From Prescottella defluvii (lineage in GTDB: Bacteria > Actinomycetota > Actinomycetes > Mycobacteriales > Mycobacteriaceae): 64,000 nt of DNA. The stretch covers positions 3,410,001 through 3,474,000 of the forward strand of contig CP121458.1 in NCBI GenBank assembly GCA_029690005.1. The letters are read 5' to 3'. Shown piece after piece: positions 58,824 to 64,000 of this stretch. How positions within the stretch are numbered: the first letter of the stretch is position 1; the number at the start of each line of letters is the position of its first letter. The notes beneath the pieces are model-generated. The model did no database searches and was not told the origin of the DNA. It worked only from the letters and a program-made list of their open reading frames with translations. The position numbers and the translations under genes were made by a program.

Positions 58824-60260
58824 CCGACGAATTTGTCAGCGACATCTCCGACGGCGGATTCGCCGGTGACGGGATCTGGAGCGAGGAGTCCGACTGGGAC
58901 CTCGCCGATTTCCTCGAGGGTGAGGACGCGGAGGAGCACGTCGCCGTCCCGACTCTGGCGGTGGTCGGACGACCGAACGTCGGCAAGTCCACGCTCGTGA
59001 ATCGCATCATCGGCCGCCGCGAGGCGGTCGTCGAGGACATCCCGGGCGTGACGCGCGACCGCGTCTCGTACGACGCCAACTGGGCCGGACGCCGGTTCAT
59101 GGTGCAGGACACCGGCGGCTGGGAGCCCGACGCAAAGGGACTGCAGCAGTCGGTGGCGCGCCAGGCCGAGCAGGCCATGAACACCGCCGACGCGATCCTG
59201 CTCGTCGTCGACGCCGTCGTCGGCGCGACCGCGACGGACGAGGCGGCCGTGCGGGTGCTGCGCCGATCGAAGACGCCGGTGATTCTCGTCGCGAACAAGG
59301 TCGACGACGCTCGCACCGAGGCCGAGGCCGCAGCTCTGTGGTCGCTGGGGCTGGGCGAGCCGTACATGGTGAGTGCGACGCACGGTCGCGGCACCGGTGA
59401 TCTGCTCGACGAAGTCCTGCGCGTCCTGCCGGAAACCCCGCGCGAAGGCGTGGGCGGCGGCGGCCCGCGCCGGGTGGCCCTGGTCGGTAAGCCGAACGTC
59501 GGCAAGTCGAGCCTGCTCAACAAGCTGTCCGGTGACGAGCGCTCGGTGGTCCACGACGTGGCCGGTACCGCCGTCGACCCCGTCGACTCGCTCGTCGAGC
59601 TTGGCGGCAAGGTGTGGAAGTTCATCGACACCGCCGGCCTGCGCAAGAAGGTCAGCCACGCCAGTGGGCACGAGTTCTACGCGTCGCTGCGCACCAAGTC
59701 GGCGATCGAGGCAGCCGAGGTGGCGATCCTGCTGATCGACGCGTCGAAGCCGATGACCGAGCAGGACCTGCGGGTGCTGTCGATGGTGGCCGACGCCGGC
59801 CGTGCGCTGGTGCTCGCGTTCAACAAGTGGGACCTCGTCGACGAGGACCGCCGGTACATGCTCGAAGGAGATCGACCGCGAACTGGTCCGCGTCCCGTGG
59901 GCGCAGCGCGTCAACATCTCCGCGCACACCGGCCGCGCCGTCCAGAAGCTTGTGCCCGCGATCGAGACGGCGCTCGAGTCGTGGGACAAGCGCATCCCCA
60001 CCGGACGCCTCAACACGTGGCTCAAGGAGGTCGTGGCGGCCACGCCGCCGCCGATGCGCGGCGGACGCCTGCCTCGCATCATGTTCGCGACCCAGGCCGG
60101 CACCCGCCCGCCGACGTTCGTGCTCTTCACCACGGGCTTCCTCGAGGCCGGCTACCGCCGCTTCCTCGAGCGTCGTCTGCGTGAGGAGTTCGGCTTCGAC
60201 GGCAGCCCTGTGCGCATCTCGGTGCGCGTGCGGGAGAAGCGGGACCGCCGCAGCCGCTGA
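58820..60260 (+). CDS. der: GTPase Der (EngA)
   Basis: GTG overlapping the cmk stop; about 480 aa. Two GTPase domains in tandem, [16 protein letters not shown] with DTGGWEP, and [16 protein letters not shown] with [10 protein letters not shown]-x-D as NKVD and NKWD; KH-like C-terminal domain. Acidic N-terminal extension usual for actinobacteria. Frameshift at ~59868. Ribosome 50S assembly. Confidence 0.95.
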
Positions 60261-60268
60261 CGTAGCGC

Positions 60269-60350
60269 GCTGTCGCACGGGTTTTGCCCCGATCACACCG
60301 GAATTCGACGCGGATTCGGTGTGCGGCGGTCGGAAAGCCCGTGCGACAGC
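60269..60350 (+). terminator. Large nested dyad after der
   Basis: GCTGTCGCACGGG (60269-60281) pairs with CCCGTGCGACAGC (60338-60350); inside, CACACCG (60294-60300) pairs with CGGTGTG (60317-60323). 8 bp after the der stop. May end the long upstream operon, although the loop is unusually large and there is no T-tract. Confidence 0.5.
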
Positions 60351-60443
60351 CCCTCAGCGAGCCGTTCAGGGCTGCTGACCAGGCGATTCGCTTTCCCTGG
60401 CGACACTGTTGTAATCTTCTGAGGCGCCGAACGAGGGCGTGGA

Positions 60444-60501
<58 letters not shown>

Positions 60502-60517
<16 letters not shown>

Positions 60518-60571
60518 CCGAGAAAACCCCAGGTGAGAGAAATTATCACCTGGGGTTTTCTGCATCTCGGG
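60502..60571 (+). repeat. tRNA-Pro 3' end plus terminator, copy 1 (putative att site)
   Basis: 19-nt core (AATCCTGTCAGCCCGACCG) differs by one base from 63072-63090, and similarity continues through the terminator to TCTGCAT(C/T)TCGGG. Such duplication of a tRNA 3' end is the usual scar of site-specific integration. Confidence 0.6.
60521..60561 (+). terminator. tRNA-Pro terminator
   Basis: AGAAAACCCCAGGTGA pairs over 16 bp with TCACCTGGGGTTTTCT; loop GAGAAATTA. The T run lies within the 3' arm. Confidence 0.9.
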
Positions 60572-60842
60572 ACACTCTCCGATGGTCTGGCACAACCCCA
60601 GGAAATCCCGAACGGCAGACAGCAGGCGTCAGCGCGGGGGAGCGGTGCCCCGCGAGGACGCGGTGCGCGTACCGATCGCGGAAATCGAACGATTCGAGCG
60701 CGGGCAAACCGGCCTGGTCGAACCCGGCGCGCACGATTGGTCCTTTCGCACCAATTCGTCGGCATCCTAGGATCGCCGGGACGTTCATCAGGATCGGGGC
60801 TGCGGCAACCAGTCGCACCCTGAAGTCGAGGGGCAATACCTG
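60562..60842. other. Intergenic, no supported gene
   Basis: Short ORFs exist in several frames but none has a ribosome site or recognisable content. A CCTAGGAT at ~60768 could be a -10 element for the ORF at 60843. Confidence 0.4.
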
Positions 60843-61070
60843 ATGACGACCGGATACAAGTTCACACCGATCAGGAAGCAGGGTGCTTGGGGCCTGTGGC
60901 GGCTCGCCATCGTCATCTTCAGGACTTACTACTTCGTCTGGTACGACCGGATCGGTCGCGCGCTCGCGTCGGTGGCCGGCAATGAACGGGCGGACTGGAC
61001 GTTCGGTTGTCCCCGGGTGGGGCCGCATGTGCACCGTCCGGGATGGTGCCGGCCGGACGCTACTGGCTGA
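60843..61070 (+). CDS. Small hypothetical protein
   Basis: 75 aa, ATG at 60843. MTTGYKFTPIRKQGAWGLWR then a hydrophobic aromatic stretch (LAIVIFRTYYFVWYDRIG), suggesting membrane association. The tail is Pro/Gly/His-rich and may be out of frame. No family recognised, and only a weak purine run (GAGGGG) before the ATG. Confidence 0.4.
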   Translation: MTTGYKFTPIRKQGAWGLWRLAIVIFRTYYFVWYDRIGRALASVAGNERADWTFGCPRVGPHVHRPGWCRPDATG

Positions 61071-61108
61071 CGACGCCCACGAAAGGACCTGGGATCGGGC
61101 TGTTTCGT

Positions 61109-61156
61109 GGTGGGGTGGGGCGCGGGGATCGGTCACCCGGTCCGCCCCATCCCACC
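61109..61156. repeat. G-rich inverted repeat 1
   Basis: GGTGGGGTGGGGCG (61109-61122) and CGCCCCATCCCACC (61143-61156), 13 of 14 paired, 20-nt loop. Confidence 0.6.
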
Positions 61157-61251
61157 GTGCCGCGTTCGATCCATTGGGGGGGTCGGGTCGAACGCCACAA
61201 CACCGACCGTATCGGGTACACCACGGGTCTATGGGGGATTTGCCCCCTATT

Positions 61252-61302
61252 GGTGGGGCGGGACCTTGTACTCGTCGTGGACCGAACCGATCCCGCCCCA
61301 CC
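61252..61302. repeat. G-rich inverted repeat 2
   Basis: GGTGGGGCGGGA (61252-61263) and TCCCGCCCCACC (61291-61302), perfect 12 bp, same core motif as inverted repeat 1. Confidence 0.6.
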
Positions 61303-61870
61303 AGTGCCGCATCCCCTGACCTTGCCACCATGCGGCGGGCCCGACGCTAGCGTGAGCCCCCGGCGTTTGATGTCCGGTTGCTGCGTCTCGCCAATGGTTT
61401 CACCCCGCCAATCAACCCATTTGGCGTTGTCTGGAGTGCGAGCGGGCGGCGCCGCGGAGTTCTCGCCCATCACACGACTCTGCCCGACACCTGCATGCCC
61501 TTACGTCACCAACTTTGGTGGCGGCAGGGTATCGGTGATCCGGATCGAGCGTCCCGGACGGTTCCTGTGTGCGCTGCCGAGCGCCCTGATGTTCGAATGC
61601 GTGCCGGTAGGTCTCGGTGCGGGTCGGCGAGGGAAGCGTCGACCCGCACTGTTTTGTGCCAAAGTCGGGACGCGTCGTCGACATCGCGCTTCTCTGACGC
61701 ATGTCGCGAATGCCCCCATAGATTCCGAGAGTTCGAGACACTATCGCGATGAACTCCCAGTCCGACATCGCTGAGGCTGCCCGCTCATTCACCAGCGGGG
61801 TGGGCGCAAACTTGCCCTTCCGCAACGCTGGATACACCCCGACTATCGGTTATGTAGGAAGCTGACCACC

Positions 61871-62188
61871 ATGCGACTCACCCTGACTAGATCCGTAATC
61901 CTGACCGCAGGGCTATTCCTGGCCGCAGTCCCTGCAGTCGCCCACGCCCAAGACTCCGTCGGTGGCGGGAGCCTTCCCTCGAGCGGCAGCTACGTCCAGT
62001 CGGGTTCTCTTGAGAATCTCTGGGAGGCTAATCGGTTCAACCGGACGTTCACCCAGCAGGAGATCATTGAGTGTTGGGAAGAAGCCCACTCGATCGGTAT
62101 CGGCACCGGCATCCGCCCGTGCCCCCTGCGACCCATCACCGTTGTGGACCTCGCTCTAGGACGCCTGCTGTTCGGCTCTTCGGGTTGA
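61871..62188 (+). CDS. Small secreted protein
   Basis: 105 aa, ATG at 61871 with AGGAAG upstream. Sec signal peptide of ~26 residues (RSVILTAGLFLAAVPAVAHA, cleavage before QD). The mature part has a Gly/Ser stretch (VGGGSLPSSGSYVQSGSL), then a helical segment with two Cys (ECWEEAH, RPCPLRP) that may form a disulfide. Family not recognised. Confidence 0.65.
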   Translation: MRLTLTRSVILTAGLFLAAVPAVAHAQDSVGGGSLPSSGSYVQSGSLENLWEANRFNRTFTQQEIIECWEEAHSIGIGTGIRPCPLRPITVVDLALGRLLFGSSG

Positions 62189-62536
62189 TTCAGCGAATCG
62201 ACTTTCGGGTCGGCGCCACGTCCTGTGGTGTCGACTCGATCGGTCACCGCAGCGAGGCAACTGCAGACGAGGGTGCCTCCACGCCGAAGAACATCGAGGA
62301 AACCAGGCCGGAAGCGTCGACCCGCGCCGTTCCTGTGCCGGCCTGGGCCGGGTTGTTGATGACGACTCGTTTGCGCCAGAGCCTTCCACAGCGTCGGATC
62401 AGTGCCGTGTGTCGGCTGCTGAAGTCGAGGTTGACTGGCTCCGTCTCGATTTCGACGGCTCCGTGGTCGGGTTCGGGCTACGATCCCCCGGACGCGCAGC
62501 CTGAGCGCGAGAGACTACTTGGGGGAGGTTCCGAGG
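62189..62536. other. Intergenic, no supported gene
   Basis: About 350 bp; GGGAGG ribosome site for the next gene at 62522-62527. Nothing else identified. Confidence 0.4.
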
Positions 62537-63004
62537 ATGCTTGGTCGATCAGTGATGCCCGTGCGCACGCCGACGAAGTTGGTCGTCGGTTTGGTTGCCG
62601 CGGCGGCCGGTACCGCGATTGCGGTGGGCGGGGCCGGGGTGGCATCAGCTGCTGATACTGGATCTCTGGACGTGAAAGCGGGCCGGATCTTGGTGGACGG
62701 CGTCTACCGCGTCGGCTTCGATGTTCAGCCGGGGACGTACACGACCGCCGGCGCTTGGCCTGGCGGCTTGCTTCCCTGCACGTGGTCCCGCATCAAGACG
62801 TTGCCTCTCGGCGGCATCGCCACGATTGAGCATGGGAATTCCTTCGGGCCGGTTACTGTCACGATCGACCCAGGCGACGACGGGTTCATGACCGCTGGCT
62901 GCCGAGGGTGGAGTCAAGCTGGTGGACCCGGTTCTGTCGATGCCGGATCGTTGGGCGGTTCACTCGACGTCGGGTCACTGAGTACGGGCTCGCTCGGCTC
63001 CTGA
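62537..63004 (+). CDS. Secreted protein with PGTY...C...C domain and GSL-repeat tail
   Basis: 155 aa, ATG at 62537 with GGAGG 8 nt upstream. Signal peptide (VVGLVAAAAGTAIAVGGAGV, ASA|AD). The mature domain (VGFDVQPGTYTTAGAW ... CTWSRIKTL ... GPVTVTIDPGDDGFMTAGC) follows a pattern common in small actinobacterial exported proteins, with two Cys likely bridged. The C-terminal 25 residues are GSL repeats (GSLGGSLDVGSLSTGSLGS), recalling the cytosolic-looking peptides near uvrA. Function unknown. Confidence 0.7.
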   Translation: MLGRSVMPVRTPTKLVVGLVAAAAGTAIAVGGAGVASAADTGSLDVKAGRILVDGVYRVGFDVQPGTYTTAGAWPGGLLPCTWSRIKTLPLGGIATIEHGNSFGPVTVTIDPGDDGFMTAGCRGWSQAGGPGSVDAGSLGGSLDVGSLSTGSLGS

Positions 63005-63071
63005 TCGATCTTCGGGTTCCGGTAACGGACCGCACCGGCTTGAACTGCAGGTCAGGGCGCAGTTCATCGTG
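63005..63071. other. Short spacer before the second tRNA-end copy
   Basis: No feature seen. Confidence 0.4.
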
Positions 63072-63143
63072 AATCGTGTCAGCCCGACCGCGAAAACACC
63101 TGGGTGAGAGAACATCTCACCCAGGGGTTTTCTGCATTTCGGG
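63072..63143 (+). repeat. tRNA-Pro 3' end plus terminator, copy 2 (putative att site)
   Basis: AATCGTGTCAGCCCGACCG followed by a hairpin (GAAAACACCTGGGTGAGA 63092-63109 with TCTCACCCAGGGGTTTTC 63115-63132) and TCTGCATTTCGGG. The rest of the tRNA is absent. Matches 60502-60571 with scattered differences. Confidence 0.65.
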
Positions 63144-63920
63144 TATCCCCGCCGTCTCCGCGAAGACACAGCGGGTCTGCGCCGCAGACAGTCGTGTGGC
63201 AGTGGTCGGACACCGGAAGGCCTGCTCGGGCCGGTTGCCGCCGGCGGGTGTTCCGGCGCGGCCGTGGAATTAGATCGTGGTGCCCACGTCGACCGCCTCA
63301 CCGTCGATGACGTCTTCGTGTGCGAACCGACCGTGCGTGGCGTGCACGCGACCAGTCGGCGGCAGTTAACTGGTCTGCTTTCCGCACTGCATGATTCCAA
63401 CCGGAAACGGGGGTGGGCAACTCGACGCCATCCAGTGGTGCCCATCCACGGTCGCGATACCGGGGAACGATGGAGCTCGGTCGTCTCGAGCGCGTTACGG
63501 GGTCGCGTTCGTCGCCGACCGTGCCAGACCGCTGATCTCGCGCAGCAGTGCTGGGTGCGCTCCCCGGACTCGTAGTCACACAGTGAATTTCGGGTAACGT
63601 CACGCCCGATCCGATTGTTTCGGTAGCCTATCTCGCGACCATTTCATCCAAGCTGGGCGGTGAGTGGTGTCGATTACCGAAAGCGCGACCGGCTCAACCA
63701 CTTCCGGCGCGAGTGACCGAGGATATAAAGATCCAATTTCACCTTCCGTTGCCCGCTCGAGATGTTACGTTGCTTTCGCCTATACGCATGGGGGCGTCAG
63801 TCGGGTCTGGCGGAGTTTCGCGAGGGGCATTGGCGTCGTGTTCGACGAATTACCATTCATGCGGTTTGGGCGGATCGTCATTGAATTTCTGTGCAGGACA
63901 ATCGAGGAGGTTATGAAACG
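63144..63920. other. Unassigned stretch, no supported gene
   Basis: ORFs of 60-100 codons occur but none has a ribosome site plus protein-like sequence. From ~63700 the base composition turns more AT-rich; GGATATAAAGATCC at ~63720 could be a promoter -10 for the gene at 63921. Confidence 0.4.
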
Positions 63921-64000
63921 ATGCCGAACCACAGGAGCGGAAACCCTCGCACTCTGAAGATGAAGACCCGCATCATGCTCGCCGCGACGGCGGTCACCGC
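63921..64000 (+). CDS. Start of a probable exported protein (partial)
   Basis: ATG at 63921, 10 nt after AGGAGG (63905-63910). Only 26 codons are in the window: MPNHRSGNPRTLKMKTR then IMLAATAVTA, a basic region and the start of a hydrophobic core, as in a signal peptide. The ATG at 63913 leads to a short frame and is unlikely. Confidence 0.5.
   Translation, partial: MPNHRSGNPRTLKMKTRIMLAATAVT

Larger units (their letters stand above)
61071..61870. other. Non-coding or unassigned stretch with G-rich inverted repeats
   Basis: Several long overlapping ORFs in different frames, none with recognisable protein features. Contains two GC-rich inverted repeats made of the same G/C motif: 61109-61122 with 61143-61156, and 61252-61263 with 61291-61302. 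Confidence 0.4.

Noticed and set aside
61007..61774. 255-codon ORF in the island
   Set aside because: Composition is Pro/Arg/Gly-rich without motif, there is no ribosome site, and it runs through both G-rich inverted repeats.

Overview
The window is from a high-GC mycolic-acid actinobacterium, most likely Rhodococcus (equi/Prescottella clade). The 16S gene (37656-39176) has typical Rhodococcus helices. The gene order uvrA / infC-rpmI-rplT-tsnR / pheS-pheT / argCJBDFRGH / Rv1683-like gene / TetR-ABC / mpg-tyrS / TPR-HAD-tlyA-nadK-recN-steA-mctB-pyrG-NUDIX-xerD / parA-scpA-scpB-rluB-cmk-der follows, as I recall it, the Mycobacterium tuberculosis Rv1638-Rv1713 backbone. Large blocks of that backbone are missing here, and an rRNA operon sits between tyrS and the TPR gene. 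Species assignment is from memory of 16S sequences.

Data quality: more than half of the protein genes are broken by one-base frameshifts, usually where a run of three or more G or C is one base short (for example the first LSGGEAQ of uvrA, the C-terminus of pheS, the N-terminus of argR). The remaining sequence is highly conserved, essential genes are hit as often as others, and I see no damage in the rRNA. I read these as consensus errors of a draft assembly and give the reconstructed gene spans, noting the approximate break points.

Layout. 1-5.1 kb: a trifunctional OtsB1-like trehalose enzyme (cut by the left edge), a divergent WS/DGAT acyltransferase and an MBL-fold hydrolase. 5.2-8.2 kb: uvrA. 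8.2-10.2 kb: an unusual tandem array. The 3' end of uvrA, a convergent terminator and a minus-strand gene for a 40-50 residue peptide have been duplicated. Four small peptide genes result, three of them sharing a conserved leader and ribosome-binding region although the peptides themselves differ. This is the most novel-looking part of the window. 10.4-17.5 kb: DUF1844 gene, infC (ATC start, long structured leader), rpmI, rplT, an rRNA methyltransferase, pheS, pheT and a coiled-coil hypothetical. 17.5-20.9 kb: divergent AidB-like dehydrogenase and acyl-CoA ligase genes around a 14-bp palindrome. 20.9-29.6 kb: the arginine operon with an ARG-box-like site at argC and its repressor argR inside. 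29.7-32.9 kb: a hydrolase/ligase fusion and a Trm112-like gene. 32.9-35.1 kb: a TetR-controlled ABC exporter with a 34-bp dyad operator. 35.2-37.1 kb: mpg and tyrS. 37.2-42.9 kb: the 16S-23S-5S operon with promoter, processing stems and terminators. 42.9-60.3 kb: the TPR-to-der housekeeping block, mostly start-stop overlapped and so probably transcribed in a few long operons.

60.4-64 kb is different in character. A tRNA-Pro gene is followed by about 2.6 kb holding a small orphan ORF, a G-rich inverted-repeat tract and two small secreted proteins, and then by a second copy of the tRNA 3' end plus its terminator. This looks like a small integrated element or its remnant; no integrase is visible. 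Beyond it lie about 0.8 kb without a convincing gene and then the start of another exported protein.
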